Assembly: GCA_022641835.1 (NCBI GenBank)
Contig: CP048721.1
Location: 248,001-312,000 of the forward strand
DNA length: 64,000 nucleotides
Direction: 5' to 3'
Source of the DNA: Petasospora fabianii
Lineage: Eukaryota; Ascomycota; Saccharomycetes; Phaffomycetales; Wickerhamomycetaceae
The translations under genes and the position numbers were made by a program. This document shows positions 21,506 through 32,819 of the stretch, piece by piece. How positions within the stretch are numbered: the first letter of the stretch is position 1; each line of letters starts with the position of its first letter. The notes under the pieces are model-generated. The model worked only from the letters and a program-made list of their open reading frames with translations. It had not been told where the DNA came from and made no database searches.

Positions 21506-22503
21506 TGCGTGTGTGTGTGTGTGAGTGTGTGCGTGTGTGTGAGTGTGAGTGTGAGTGTGTGTTATAGGGGTGTTGAGATTCAGATCGGGAAGGTGCCGGG
21601 GATGTGAATGCGCTCAAAAAAGTAAATTCTCAGATATGATACGGTCGCGAGTGAATGAAGTTAAGTAACAGAAACGTGGTAGATCTAGTTCCGTTCGTTG
21701 ATCTGTGAATTAAAGTACACTGTGGTCGGTGCTGGTGTTGATGACGTCGAAGGGTTCCTGAATGAACAAGCGACGCGACTGGGTGGATTCTGTGTGCTTG
21801 TGGAACGCGAGCGGGGAGCAGTAAGGAAGAAAGCGTGCGAAGTCCTGTGTTGCAAGAGATGTGATAGTGGTGACTGGGCCTCAAATATCTAGCAAGGATC
21901 TAAGAGCCGGTATACGTGAGTTGTTGAACTTGAAGCTGTACGGGACGCGTTTGTTTAGGCTTTCGCCGGCTTATGGGCCAGAACTTTTTTTATGGGGATC
22001 AGCTGCGTGGGCGTACCAGATGCTGCTGAATAAGCACATGTGTTATTGCTGAGTCAGAATATATCATATTAAGCCTCTCTCTTTGATCTGAGCAGTTAGA
22101 GAAGCTGCTTTCCCTCACATTAGAAAAGACAGTGAGATATAATCCCTTTAAGAAGGCAATCGTGCAAGGTTTTACAGGAAATTAAGCTAAATTGGCCTTA
22201 GAATGCGGGTGTTTGAATCTAATGCAGGACGAATCAGGACCGCGCTGATCCTACTTTGGGGCCCATAAGGTACCACATGAGTATCGAACACTTATTCCAA
22301 CGATTTGTTAGATCTACAAGTCGCAGGAGTTCACATGACTAGAATCAAATTACATGATAAAGACTATTTTACAAATTTATGTGTGGGAGCTCAACGCACA
22401 CGTATAAGACGCGTTACAATCGAACAAAGGGTAACATCACTTCTTTCACCTTCAAATCATTAAAGCGGGGTCTCTTTTGGTTTTGTTTTCGTGTTCAGAC
22501 CAA
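21506..22503. other. SHO1 upstream region
   Basis: About 1 kb between the SHO1 start and the TIF3 stop. It begins with a GT/GA microsatellite and contains a plus-strand open stretch (about 21893-22052, no ATG) with a short resemblance to Qcr10, described under findings. Otherwise there is no clear gene. Confidence 0.35.
21509..21562. repeat. GT/GTGAGT microsatellite in the SHO1 leader
   Basis: Alternating GTGTGT, GTGAGT and GCGTGT units starting four bases upstream of the SHO1 start codon. On the SHO1 mRNA strand this reads as a CA-rich 5' leader. Confidence 0.9.
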
Positions 22504-23945
22504 TTAGACAGACAAGTTTTGAGTCTTCTCAACCAACTCCTCCTGCTCGTCATCCTCCTCCTCCTCATCGTCATCATCGCCAGCCAAGACGGCGAAAGCG
22601 GACTTCTTAGCGACTGGCTTTGGAGCCTCTTGCTTCTGAGTAGTGTTTCTGTTACCAGAAGAGCGAGCTGGAAGTGGCTGACCACGGGCCCAAGTCTCTG
22701 GCTCATTCTTAGTGTGGGCCTTAGACTTCAAAGGCTGAGCGGCACCAGATCTGGCGGCACCCCAGTCAAGGGATGGCTCCTCTTTCTTTGGCTTACGCTC
22801 TGTGTGCTCTCTTGGCTCTCTTGGCTCTCTAGCAGTGAAGCCAGAACCACGAGCAGAACTCCAGTCGAGGTTTGGCTCCTCCTTCTTTGGTCTAGCTTCT
22901 CTTGGTTCTCTTGGTTCTCTTGGCTCTCTAGCAGCGAAGCCAGAACCACGAGCAGAACTCCAGTCGAGGTTTGGCTCTTCTTTCTTTCCACTACCGTCTC
23001 TAGGTTCTCTTGGCTCTCTTGGCTCTCTAGCAGCGAAGCCAGAACCACGAGCAGAACCCCAGTCGAGGTTTGGTTCCTCCTTCTTTGGTCTAGGCTCCCT
23101 TGGCTCTCTTGGCTCTCTGGAAACGAAACCGGAACCACGGGCAGAACCCCAGTCCAAGTTTGGCTCTTCTCTCTTTGGTCTGTCCTCTCTGTCGCCTCTG
23201 TCGCCACCTCTGCTGGCGAAACCGGAACCACGAGCGGAACCCCAATCGAGGTTATCATCCTCAAATCTGGAGCCTCTGAAACCACCCTCTTTATCTGGGG
23301 CAGCAACGGCAATGTAGACACGACGACCGTTCATCTCCTGACCGGAGAAAGTAATGATCTTCTCGAGCTGTTCTTTTGTTGACAAAGTGACAAAGGCGAA
23401 ACCTTTAAGTCTGGATGGATCAGCCATATCCTTTGGAGCAGAGATTCTTTCAATGGCACCTGGAGCCTCAAGAGAAGCCTCAACGTACTCAGCAACATCA
23501 GCCTCACTGACATCCCATGGCAAGTTGTTGATTCTAGCTCTGAATGGTGGAGCATCTGGGACTGGGTACTCCTGGTACTCACGTCTTGGAGCACCACCGA
23601 AACGGTCGTTTCCACCAAAGGCTGGGTCCTTTGGGTTGGCACCACCGGATGGAATACCGGTGGCACCAAAGTTACCACCCTTGGATGGGATCTGAATGGC
23701 GTTGAAATCGACATCATCATCGGCCCAACTACCACCGAGGGACTCATCGTTCAAGAATGTGGACAAGTCCATCTTGACGGCTTTCTGTTTTGGAGCTGAT
23801 AGCGGTGTGTTAGTATACGGTGCTTCATGCCGAAAGAATGGCAGAGTGTGTCTTTAACGAATGGCCAGACATGATCTTGATGGAAAGAACATTGAGGATC
23901 ACTAAGGACATCGACCATCTATCAGTGAAGTTAAGACTTACGCAT
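22504..23945 (-). CDS. TIF3: translation initiation factor eIF4B (Tif3), one intron after four coding bases
   Basis: Exon 1 contributes only ATGC (23945-23942); exon 2 is 23795-22504, for 431 residues. The spliced N-terminus 'MPPKQKAVKMDLSTFLND' matches yeast Tif3, which begins MAPPKKTVKKMDL. Next come WADDDVD, a Gly-rich part, an RRM (about 86-165, 'ARINNLPWDVSEADVAEYV') and about six repeats of roughly 26-30 residues built on NLDWGSARGSGF plus RE/KKEEP linkers, the hallmark of Tif3. The C-terminus is acidic (DDDDEEEEDDEQEE). The protein stimulates eIF4A/eIF4F-dependent scanning. Ignoring the intron would start the protein at the internal ATG at 23772, nine codons late. Codon use is biased, like the ribosomal genes. 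Confidence 0.93.
22807..23260 (-). repeat. TIF3 internal coding repeats
   Basis: Tandem, imperfect repeats of about 80-90 bases encode the DWGSARGSGF-type units, visible as recurring 'ggctctctagcagcgaagcc'-like blocks on the plus strand. Such repeats vary in number between species. Confidence 0.8.
23796..23941 (-). other. TIF3 intron
   Basis: A 146-base intron with donor GTAAGT at 23941-23936, branch TACTAAC (plus strand 23809-23815) and acceptor CAG at 23798-23796. The junction ATGC|CTCCA gives M-P-P-K in frame. Confidence 0.9.
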
Positions 23946-24605
23946 CTTGGGTAAGTTGTTTTTAGGAAAAGGTTGTGCGGGTCGCGGGTTGGTCTGGTGC
24001 TGTGTAGGCAAGTTTTGAGAAGGAAATCTGTGGCTTTTGAGGGCGTTAGTTCCTTGCTGTAAGGTAGTTGTTTGGTAAAGAAGCTACTGGAGAGTAGTTG
24101 AACAGAAACTTCAGAGGTTAGTCCTAAAATGTGCCTTTTACCACACGCGTTTTCTACTTTTTTTCTGATGAATCAACGAAATTTTTCCAGATTCGATGAC
24201 ATAAGCCGATGGAGCGCGAAAACTCGAGACTGGTGCGCCCGCCATTGTACCACTACTAAATATCTCCACGGTAAAACCGGTCGGGCTGTCGGGGAATGGC
24301 GGGTTAGCCGCTGTAGGGAAGACAGACTTACATTCGCTCTCTCTTTCTCTTTCTTCCTTTCTTTATCTATTGCAACAATTCGCTTCACTACTACTTGCTA
24401 CACATAATACTTCTTTATACTTGCTGCTACATCACACGTCACAGCAGCAACATCGAGTGTTAATTGTCATTCTGAGGTCTAGCCCCGGATTGCTCGATAC
24501 TCTCTTGACGCTCACTTCCTAAGATTACCAACAACAACAACAACAACAACAACAACGTTTTAGAAGCCGCCACGTATCTTACAATCACTGCCCATAATCA
24601 CCGCA
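23946..24605. other. divergent region between TIF3 and FMP27
   Basis: About 660 bases with the promoters of both genes. A pyrimidine-rich tract (CTCTCTTTCTCTTTC, about 24337-24365) and a CAA microsatellite lie in the FMP27 leader. No ORF of note. Confidence 0.4.
24529..24556 (+). repeat. (CAA)9 microsatellite in the FMP27 leader
   Basis: Nine uninterrupted CAA units end 50 bases before the FMP27 start codon. Unstructured CAA leaders favour scanning; any role here is inference. Confidence 0.9.
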
Positions 24606-27600
24606 ATGGCACAGCTATCTGATATCCTCACCGCCGTATGGGAGTCTCTCTGGCTAAGGACGCTGCTGTACATTGTTATCGGCACCGGGCTATTACGCGC
24701 TTGTCTCTGTAAAGTCTTTGGCATACGAATTGGCTTCATCAACCCATTCCTCTTAAAGCTCTACAGTCTGAGCTTCTCCACACACAAGTTCACCATCAGT
24801 GTACGATCAATCAGTGCCCAGCTGTCGCTGATGGATCTCTCGAGCTTCGCTATCGCAGTGGAGGGCATCGAGGTGACAGTACACAAGTCACAACATACTA
24901 CAGATGCCTCGCGGGGGAAATCGGAACCAAAGCAAAAACCTGTACGAACATATGAAGATCTCAAGAAGTTAGATCCGGATACGCCGGTATGTGTCATGTC
25001 GAATTCATGGATCAAAAATTGTGCCATCAAGTACTATCTTCTTTACTTCCGCTTCGTTGGTGTCAAATTGACAGACCTACTGGTAACGTTTGAAGAGTTT
25101 CAGATAACGCTACACCTCGACATATTCACTGCCAAGGTCGACCTCGACCCGAATCAAACAAAGAATCTTAAAGCAAAAGCTCGTATTATACAACAGAAGA
25201 TCAATGGTATCGAAGTGTTTGACTCTTGTGTGCTGGACGCCAGGGCAGCCCTTGATTTTGATACCGGAAACCTATCGGGCCTCTCACTTCATTTTGATAC
25301 CACAAAGGTCAAGTTTAGACTGTACAGCATCCTCAAGAAGTACATAAATAATGGCGTTTTGGACACTCTGAAGAACAAGAAAGAGAACAGACTGATGACG
25401 GAGTCAGAAATTCTTGATATGATTCACGAGAGACTTCGCATGTTTTGCAACATTGTTCGCTTGGTTGAATTACTAAACATTTCCTTCCAAGGTATCAACA
25501 TCACAGAGATTCCACTTGTTCCTAAAGAAGTTCTGAGATGCCCATTCTACACACCAGTTGCCTTTATCCACCTCAAGATCAACTCTTTCGTTTTATCGTT
25601 GGAGAGACTCTTCCTCGAGTCCCCAGGATACGGCCTCATGTACGACTACACAGATAAACCATATACACTTGTCTACAACAGTACGGGAATCTCCATGTCC
25701 ATGGAACACGTTGGTAAGTCTGAACCAAGAGAGATTGTCATTATTCCCGTACTGAACATGAATGGTACTTCGAACATTGCCTTCCAGACCCTTGATGCCA
25801 TTACCTCAGATGAACTTACTGCCTCTAAAGTTATTCTCACTGGTCATATTTCCGAGCCCATCATTGATCTATCTACTGATGATGTCTCAACTGCTGTTAT
25901 GAGCGCTATCGACTTCTTGACATTCTTCAATCGTCAAGACGCACGTTCTGAGAAGGAGGGTGGTGCTAGGAGACCTTCGCAACAGAAGCTCGAGAAGATA
26001 TCCATGGCTCAGAAATGGGAGGTAGCTAAGAACCTTTCTAAAGTGTGGCCCGTTGTTGAACTAAAACTCAGTATTGAAAACCCAGTCATTATGAGTAAGA
26101 GCTTCTTTGATGAGCGTTACTCCAGAATTCTTTTGGTCAAGATCAACACGGTGTCTATCGAACTCACGACAAACAGAGAAGAAAGGGGTAATACTGTGAG
26201 CTACGCTGCTCTGCACAAGTTTATCATTCACAACGCCAAGCTGGAGTACCGTAATACTCAGACCGGTCTCAAGAAGAAAGCTATCAATCTCGAAGATATT
26301 TCCATCAAGCAAGAGATGGAGATCTTGCCAACGCCGCGTCTCACCACTTCTGTCTACACAGAAACAGCAACGTTTGATTTCACAAGCATCAAGATGTTGT
26401 ACGGTATCAACCTTATGTTCTCTGAACTGGATGAGATCATTGTTCCTCAGATCAGAGAGTACAGGCGCTTCTTGAACAGTCTTGATCCAGTATATGAGGA
26501 TGATGTTTGTGCAGATCAGTCACCAAAAGAACATGGTGATAACCAGAATGTTCTTGAAATCATCCAAGAGCTGATCCCATGCTGGCTTCAGAAGATTGAA
26601 GTTAACTCCTTTAATAATACTGTCAAGGTTGGATCTCGTTCGCTCTTGTTGAACAAGGAGCTTGTGAAGAGTATCGACCCTCAGACCAAGAATGATCTGG
26701 TTGGTGGAGAGCTGAGAACTGTTGAGATGAAGATAGACCAGACCTGTTTGACGCTCCAAAAGTGCGATGCCGTTTCCATGGACGTTTATGCCTCTGCTTC
26801 AGCTCTTGTGGATGATGATAAGGGCCTGGTGGACACTGCGTCGGAGACTTCTTCCGAGTCAGATGGTTGGAAGTTGAGCTATATCGTCACCAATATTGTT
26901 GGCAAGATTAGATCTGAGACCAGTTCGAACAAGAACGTTTTGCATGACAAAGTCTACCTCAAGGTACCTACAGCTACGATTAATGTCAAGCCATATGAGG
27001 CCGAAGACAAGCTAGTTGTTAGTTTGGATGTTGGGAAGGTGGAAGGACTGTACTCTGTGATTACCCATTTCATTGTCGACTCGAGTCTTCATCTCATTAG
27101 AAACACACTTTTTGAGTTCTTGTTGAAGAACCCAGTTGGTGAGAAGAGGAAATCTTCGAAGAGCAGCCTTCCCAAAAAGATCATGTCTTCTGTCGAGGCC
27201 ACTGTTCGGATCGGTTTCGTTGACTCCGTCTGTGTCATGCCAGACCGTATGAGGATGAGACTTGAGCTTCTTGACGTCAGAGCCAAAGGTATGCTCGATA
27301 AGTCAATTTTGGTTGCCGCATCCCAAATCAGATTGTGCACTGATTCCCCAACGGTGCCTGGGTTTTGGACTAGACTTATCACTGCCAGCGATGGTGCCAC
27401 GAGGGTTAACATTCCGACCATTGTCAATGGTCTTGATGGCCCTTGGTTTGAGCTTAGCAACGACATATGTCATATCACAGCTCCTCACCATCTCGTCACA
27501 TACAAGATCTTCGACAACATCTCCGTCATGGTGAAGACATTAAAACAGCTACATCACTCTTTGAAGTATAACTCTGATGAGTTTGTGATCCGTCCGCATG

Positions 27601-30600
27601 CCAAGGGTCCTACCAAAATTCCGAAAATGAATTTGAAGTCCAACAGACTAGTGTTCAGTATGGATGATGATCCATTTGAGGCAGAGCTGAATATGATTTT
27701 CCAGATTGGACTCCTTGAGCAGAAGATGCGTTATGAGAAGTTGTGTGTGTTCGAGAAGATGGTCGCTGATGAACTTCAAAACTCTAAGAAGGCTCCTTCT
27801 AAGCCTGTCACCGATGATCAGGTCAGTGGTCTTGCTAAGATTGGTAAGTGGAAGGGTAACAAGAGACATCGTTACTCAGGTAGTCTCAATGGAACATCGA
27901 GCACTTCCCCTCCAACCAAAGATGGGGCCCCATCATCCATTTCAGATCACGCAAGCTATATGGAAGAGAAGCGTAAGAAACTTCTCAAAATTCAAGAGTC
28001 GTTTTCAAAGTCTTGGATCTCCAGAGTCAAGGGGTACAAAGCTAAGATAGAGCAAAATTTCCAGGAAAGCTTTGAGTATCTCTGGGGAAGTGTTACGAAC
28101 AACAAGCTTCCGTACGGTTTTAACTATAAGGTTCTTGACTATGTCACAAATCCTTCTCTCATGAGCTTGATTCTTGAGGGTGCTGACATGGACTTGAGCC
28201 CACCATCTTGTGGCTATGGTGATGGGTTGAAAGATTTTCTTCATGATGTTGGTAAGGGTATTCCGAAGGACAACGAGTACTCAACTCTGATACCACTACA
28301 TGCTGATCTGAGACTTTCTGAGCTCAGATGCCATTTGAGAGACTACCCACTGCCATTTATTCATATGCCGGCGATCTCTAAGTCTCAGCCACAAAATGTT
28401 CCTGCTATCAGAATATCCGGTAATCTTATCATTGGTGAGAACATGATCCACTCTCAGAGCGAAGTCAGAGAAGTTTATGTGCCACTGGTCCCTGGATGTG
28501 CTGAGTTTGATGAGGATGACTGCTACTCAATCGAGGTCCCTAAAACATTGACTGCCATCAAATTCTATACTAGTTTGGACTGGGAGTTGAACTCTGAGCT
28601 TGCTACGTCAGTGGTCTGGGGCACCTCATATCAGCCTGCTATCCAACAGCTTATGTTGAACCTTGATCACTTCACGAAACCACCGATTGATCCATCGGAA
28701 AAGGTGGGCTTCTGGGACAAAATCAGAGCCAACCTCCATGCTCGTATCTTCATGAGTTGGGTTGACAGTGGTGAGCTCCAGATTTTCTTCAAGGGCTCGA
28801 AGGATCCTTATGCTATTGGAGGCGAGTCATCTGGATTCATGCTCGGTTTCAAGGACCAGGTCAATCTCAACTTAAATGGTAAGGAGAATCCAAAGGAGTT
28901 TATTGCTGTGAAGTCTCAAGAAGTTACTTTTGCTGTCCCGAACCACTTTGCTCAGCCGGTACCGATCTGGTCCAAGTCAATGAAGGACTCCTTGTGGCTT
29001 TGGGAGGCATCTACAAACTTTCAGAAGTCTGCGTTTGGTTACTACATGGCTGATCACACACCTATTGACCTCGCTACTGCTCAAACTTTCGCTAAGTCGT
29101 TCATTGAGAAATGTGTGATTCGCTTGACTGGTGGTGTTCAGTTCAACCTGGCACTTTTCTTCGAGAGAAGAGTCAGCCACGGTAGCGTTGAAAGAACTTC
29201 TGAATTCTCTCCACATTACAATGTTGTTCTAAGAAATCCAAAATACGTTAGCGACAGAGAGCACTACGATGCATACGAAGGTTTCAGAAGTGAGTTCATC
29301 CACTTGGGGTTCACGCTTATTTCTCAGAACGATACAGCATACAACACCATTCAGCTCACTCCCTGTACCTTCCAGTACTTCTTTTCTTGGTGGAAAATGT
29401 TTTCCAATACACTTCCTGTGCGCCATGGAAGACTCTTTGGACCAGCCAAATCATCTAAGAAGTTCTCTCGCCATCTATACACGATTAGCTACAGAGCAGA
29501 AGTCACTCCACTGTTCATTTCTCATATTTACCGTGACTTTGAGCTCGCCGTTACTAATCCTAATAAGATTCATTGTGTTGGTGTCAAGGGCCGTGCCGGG
29601 AAGTTTTCCATGGATTTGCATCAACGGAAGGAGATGACTTTCGAGCACAACAGCAACCTTGGAGTGACCAGAAGGGCGATGAGCTTGAAGTTCAACCGGG
29701 GTAAACTCGATTTCCAAGACTTGGATGTGAGAATCCTTGAAGGATTCTTCAACAGGCTTAATCCAGATACCAAGACCACATCGGGCCACGATAGTAACAG
29801 TCACACATTCGAATCATTTGATGGTGACTTGTGCTGGCACGACTTGAATGATTTCACTGAGATATACGAGGCGTCTGTCAAGCGTGATTACAGTGGTCAG
29901 ATCAACGCCTACCCATTGATGTATACGCCACGGTTCTTGTATTTCAAAAGACAGAGCTACGGCGACAAATATCAGCTGGATGCAGCTACTGGAGAGAGAG
30001 TGAAACCGTTCAATTCTGAGGAGTTCCACAACTGCTCCATCGATGCCAATCCTTCCTTTGAAATCCAGAAGACGTTGTTTGAGAAACGTCTCATGGAGCT
30101 CGAAGCCAAACTTGATGACAACATGCGCAAAATTGAGAACATCAAAGCCCTGATGGAGAAGTCCGCTGCCTCTCCACATGACGTGAAGCTTGCTAACCAG
30201 CTCAAAGTTGATAATCAGCAGCTGTGTCATGGGATGAACTTCGTGAGAGATTTGTATTCTGTCTACATGGATCCAACACCAGAAAACCGCATGAGAATGT
30301 CTTCATACAATTTCGCTGTGGAGGAAGGTCCGGATGAGGAGTCATTTAATAACATTTTCCTTATTCACAACATGATGCTCAAGTGGAATGGCAAGTCCAG
30401 AGACGGCTTTTACAGATATGTCTACTTGTTTGAACTGAGGGGCTCCACCTCATTATTCAGACAGCACAAGTCATTAAGTCAATTGGATGAGGCCATCGAA
30501 ACACAGAAAAAGGCTCAATACAACGGCGAGACTGATAACGCCGTCTCTCGCGTGATCACTTACGAAAGTCGACAGAGTGATAAGAAGGACGGTTATGTTG

Positions 30601-32546
30601 ACCCCTTGGATGACACAAATGCCAGCTACCATCTGAACCATTTCAAAGAGGAGCTTCGCCAACTTGCGGCTAACTGTTTTTACAAGACTCGTGACAATTA
30701 CTTAGTCAAGCTAATTTCCCCACAGATTCAGTTACAGGGTTCAGATGACCTGTCGGTCACAGTGCTGGTCACTGCTCCAAAGATCGAACTGGACATAATC
30801 GCCTTCGATGCTGCAGATTCTGATGATGATTATGAAGAGAGAATTTTCCAGCAGAGATTTGGTGCTATTTTGTCAGATGCCAGTATCTTCATGTTCCATG
30901 AAAATGAGATCATGACGACGGGTAAATTATTTTTCAACCCCTCATCCTATGGGTCTCTTACTGCCTGGCCACCATGGTTGGGCGTTGAACTCTGCTATGA
31001 TGGCTCCTTGATCAGTGATCATGTCATAATGAAGAAGACTTCCGTGATGGTGCGTTATGATAAAGTCATTAATGGTCTGTTTGGACTAAACGATCTGGAT
31101 GTTAACAGGCTCTCATGTGACCTGTCCCGTGTTACCATGACTTGTGATGCAAAGCAGTACATGTCACTGTACACAATTGTTATGCAGCTAATGGTATACA
31201 ACGATCCAAAATTCTTGAAACTGAAACACAGACAGTCGAAAATGAGCTTGAGTTTGGACTTAAACGACTTACCAGGTATCAAGGGCCGCATTGTAACACT
31301 TCAGGATGCTGTGAGACATGCGGATGATATCATTGAAAACATCTGCTCGAGAAGAGCAATCATTGATGACATTGTTTATGATGACCTTTGTCTTGTCCGC
31401 TCAGCAAAGCATGAGGCATCCATGGAGTTGTTCTTCCTTATGAAAATGGCTGCGTTGGGCAACAGAAAGTCTACCGAGGAGGCTGATGACTATTTGGAGT
31501 GGAACTTGAGAGCTGATGATATCAAACTTCACATGCTTGACGACCACAGATGCCCATTCCTTGATGTCATCTTGACTAATGCTCATTTCAAAAGAATGGA
31601 GCGCTCCGACCGTTCCGACAGAAATCACATCACTATTCAGAACCTTGAAGTCATCAATCTTGACAAGAGCTCAACGCTGCCTGTTGTTTTCTCTGCTCAC
31701 CATGTTCAGAAGAAGCCACAAAAGATCACTAGAGAGGCCGACGAGGAGCCGTTGATTCACATCAACTGGCACATGGACTATCCTGTTGGTGGTATCCGTG
31801 TCATGAGAAAGTTTGAAGTCGACTTCCAGCCTATTCAGATCTCAATTGAGGAGTTTATTGGCAAGAAAATCTTGAAATACGCTTTCCCTCACGAGCCTTC
31901 AACTGATTATGACACTGATGTTGATGATGTAATTTCTCAGAGCAGTGCGAGATCAAGCCTGCGCACTCCAAGCATTTTGTCATCTGTGACTTCTGGAACG
32001 AGTGGCAATGGACATGGTAAGAAGCGGTCCAATGGTGGTATATTCCGCAGTACAAAAACTCAGGTCAATGGAGCTGGCCACACAAGTACACAATACGCAA
32101 GGGATTCAAGATCAAGCACTTCTCTCAGTGTAAGGTCGAGAGATGGAAATATTGATAGCTTGGTGCTGCCAGGAGACGACGAAGAAGAGGAGGAAGAGGA
32201 AGAAGATGGACTGGAAGAAATGGTCGCAAGAGCTTCCAAATACCTGAGTTTCGTGTCGTTCAGGCTCAAAAGCACGACACTTTGTATCACTTTCAGAGGC
32301 AAGGGCTCTAAAAAGTTAATTAACGTGACAAACTTCATCTTGCACATGCCAGAGATTTATTTCACTAACAAGACATACACTCTGATTGATCTCACGATGC
32401 ACATCAAAAAGATTTTGGTAAAAGCTCTGCTGAGCCACACTGGAAGTATTATTGGTAACAAGCTGTCAAAGAGAAACACCGATAAGTCTTTGAAGAACGT
32501 TAGTAACTACGCCGCCAACAGGATCAACACATTCAGAGAGAAGTAA
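24606..32546 (+). CDS. FMP27: bridge-like lipid transfer protein Fmp27/Hob
   Basis: A 2646-residue protein. The N-terminus has a hydrophobic anchor ('LLYIVIGTGLLRACLCKVFG', about 20-40), as in ER-anchored members. The Fmp27 signature blocks are present: GFWDK (KVGFWDKIRANLHARI, near 1365), the SW-type region, and WPPW (LTAWPPWLGVEL, near 2120). A coiled stretch near 1825-1870 precedes the WPPW block, and an acidic run (DDEEEEEEEED) lies near 2523. The family (Fmp27/Hob1, Ypr117w/Hob2, plant SABRE, human BLTP2) forms long hydrophobic-grooved rods at ER-plasma-membrane contact sites to move lipids. Length agrees with S. cerevisiae Fmp27 (about 2628). A single uninterrupted ORF with no intron needed; which paralog it corresponds to is moot if the yeast did not duplicate. 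Confidence 0.93.
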   Translation: MAQLSDILTAVWESLWLRTLLYIVIGTGLLRACLCKVFGIRIGFINPFLLKLYSLSFSTHKFTISVRSISAQLSLMDLSSFAIAVEGIEVTVHKSQHTTDASRGKSEPKQKPVRTYEDLKKLDPDTPVCVMSNSWIKNCAIKYYLLYFRFVGVKLTDLLVTFEEFQITLHLDIFTAKVDLDPNQTKNLKAKARIIQQKINGIEVFDSCVLDARAALDFDTGNLSGLSLHFDTTKVKFRLYSILKKYINNGVLDTLKNKKENRLMTESEILDMIHERLRMFCNIVRLVELLNISFQGINITEIPLVPKEVLRCPFYTPVAFIHLKINSFVLSLERLFLESPGYGLMYDYTDKPYTLVYNSTGISMSMEHVGKSEPREIVIIPVLNMNGTSNIAFQTLDAITSDELTASKVILTGHISEPIIDLSTDDVSTAVMSAIDFLTFFNRQDARSEKEGGARRPSQQKLEKISMAQKWEVAKNLSKVWPVVELKLSIENPVIMSKSFFDERYSRILLVKINTVSIELTTNREERGNTVSYAALHKFIIHNAKLEYRNTQTGLKKKAINLEDISIKQEMEILPTPRLTTSVYTETATFDFTSIKMLYGINLMFSELDEIIVPQIREYRRFLNSLDPVYEDDVCADQSPKEHGDNQNVLEIIQELIPCWLQKIEVNSFNNTVKVGSRSLLLNKELVKSIDPQTKNDLVGGELRTVEMKIDQTCLTLQKCDAVSMDVYASASALVDDDKGLVDTASETSSESDGWKLSYIVTNIVGKIRSETSSNKNVLHDKVYLKVPTATINVKPYEAEDKLVVSLDVGKVEGLYSVITHFIVDSSLHLIRNTLFEFLLKNPVGEKRKSSKSSLPKKIMSSVEATVRIGFVDSVCVMPDRMRMRLELLDVRAKGMLDKSILVAASQIRLCTDSPTVPGFWTRLITASDGATRVNIPTIVNGLDGPWFELSNDICHITAPHHLVTYKIFDNISVMVKTLKQLHHSLKYNSDEFVIRPHAKGPTKIPKMNLKSNRLVFSMDDDPFEAELNMIFQIGLLEQKMRYEKLCVFEKMVADELQNSKKAPSKPVTDDQVSGLAKIGKWKGNKRHRYSGSLNGTSSTSPPTKDGAPSSISDHASYMEEKRKKLLKIQESFSKSWISRVKGYKAKIEQNFQESFEYLWGSVTNNKLPYGFNYKVLDYVTNPSLMSLILEGADMDLSPPSCGYGDGLKDFLHDVGKGIPKDNEYSTLIPLHADLRLSELRCHLRDYPLPFIHMPAISKSQPQNVPAIRISGNLIIGENMIHSQSEVREVYVPLVPGCAEFDEDDCYSIEVPKTLTAIKFYTSLDWELNSELATSVVWGTSYQPAIQQLMLNLDHFTKPPIDPSEKVGFWDKIRANLHARIFMSWVDSGELQIFFKGSKDPYAIGGESSGFMLGFKDQVNLNLNGKENPKEFIAVKSQEVTFAVPNHFAQPVPIWSKSMKDSLWLWEASTNFQKSAFGYYMADHTPIDLATAQTFAKSFIEKCVIRLTGGVQFNLALFFERRVSHGSVERTSEFSPHYNVVLRNPKYVSDREHYDAYEGFRSEFIHLGFTLISQNDTAYNTIQLTPCTFQYFFSWWKMFSNTLPVRHGRLFGPAKSSKKFSRHLYTISYRAEVTPLFISHIYRDFELAVTNPNKIHCVGVKGRAGKFSMDLHQRKEMTFEHNSNLGVTRRAMSLKFNRGKLDFQDLDVRILEGFFNRLNPDTKTTSGHDSNSHTFESFDGDLCWHDLNDFTEIYEASVKRDYSGQINAYPLMYTPRFLYFKRQSYGDKYQLDAATGERVKPFNSEEFHNCSIDANPSFEIQKTLFEKRLMELEAKLDDNMRKIENIKALMEKSAASPHDVKLANQLKVDNQQLCHGMNFVRDLYSVYMDPTPENRMRMSSYNFAVEEGPDEESFNNIFLIHNMMLKWNGKSRDGFYRYVYLFELRGSTSLFRQHKSLSQLDEAIETQKKAQYNGETDNAVSRVITYESRQSDKKDGYVDPLDDTNASYHLNHFKEELRQLAANCFYKTRDNYLVKLISPQIQLQGSDDLSVTVLVTAPKIELDIIAFDAADSDDDYEERIFQQRFGAILSDASIFMFHENEIMTTGKLFFNPSSYGSLTAWPPWLGVELCYDGSLISDHVIMKKTSVMVRYDKVINGLFGLNDLDVNRLSCDLSRVTMTCDAKQYMSLYTIVMQLMVYNDPKFLKLKHRQSKMSLSLDLNDLPGIKGRIVTLQDAVRHADDIIENICSRRAIIDDIVYDDLCLVRSAKHEASMELFFLMKMAALGNRKSTEEADDYLEWNLRADDIKLHMLDDHRCPFLDVILTNAHFKRMERSDRSDRNHITIQNLEVINLDKSSTLPVVFSAHHVQKKPQKITREADEEPLIHINWHMDYPVGGIRVMRKFEVDFQPIQISIEEFIGKKILKYAFPHEPSTDYDTDVDDVISQSSARSSLRTPSILSSVTSGTSGNGHGKKRSNGGIFRSTKTQVNGAGHTSTQYARDSRSSTSLSVRSRDGNIDSLVLPGDDEEEEEEEEDGLEEMVARASKYLSFVSFRLKSTTLCITFRGKGSKKLINVTNFILHMPEIYFTNKTYTLIDLTMHIKKILVKALLSHTGSIIGNKLSKRNTDKSLKNVSNYAANRINTFREK

Positions 32547-32819
32547 CTCAACAGGAACATAGAGACAGGATAACGATTGATTAGAACGAAGTACACGATT
32601 TTAACGATTATGATAAATCCGGAGTGTAGATATCAATCGAGAGGGCAACCGATCTAGACGCTGAACTGCAGCCTGAAAGCTAGAACCACATCAACAACAA
32701 GGCATATGCGAACACCCAGCTCTACCTTGGAACTACATTACTGAATTATACATGATCTATCATATTATGGTCGTAAGGTGGTCATCAATAAACTTTTTAG
32801 GGGGTCATCAAGCAAGCAA

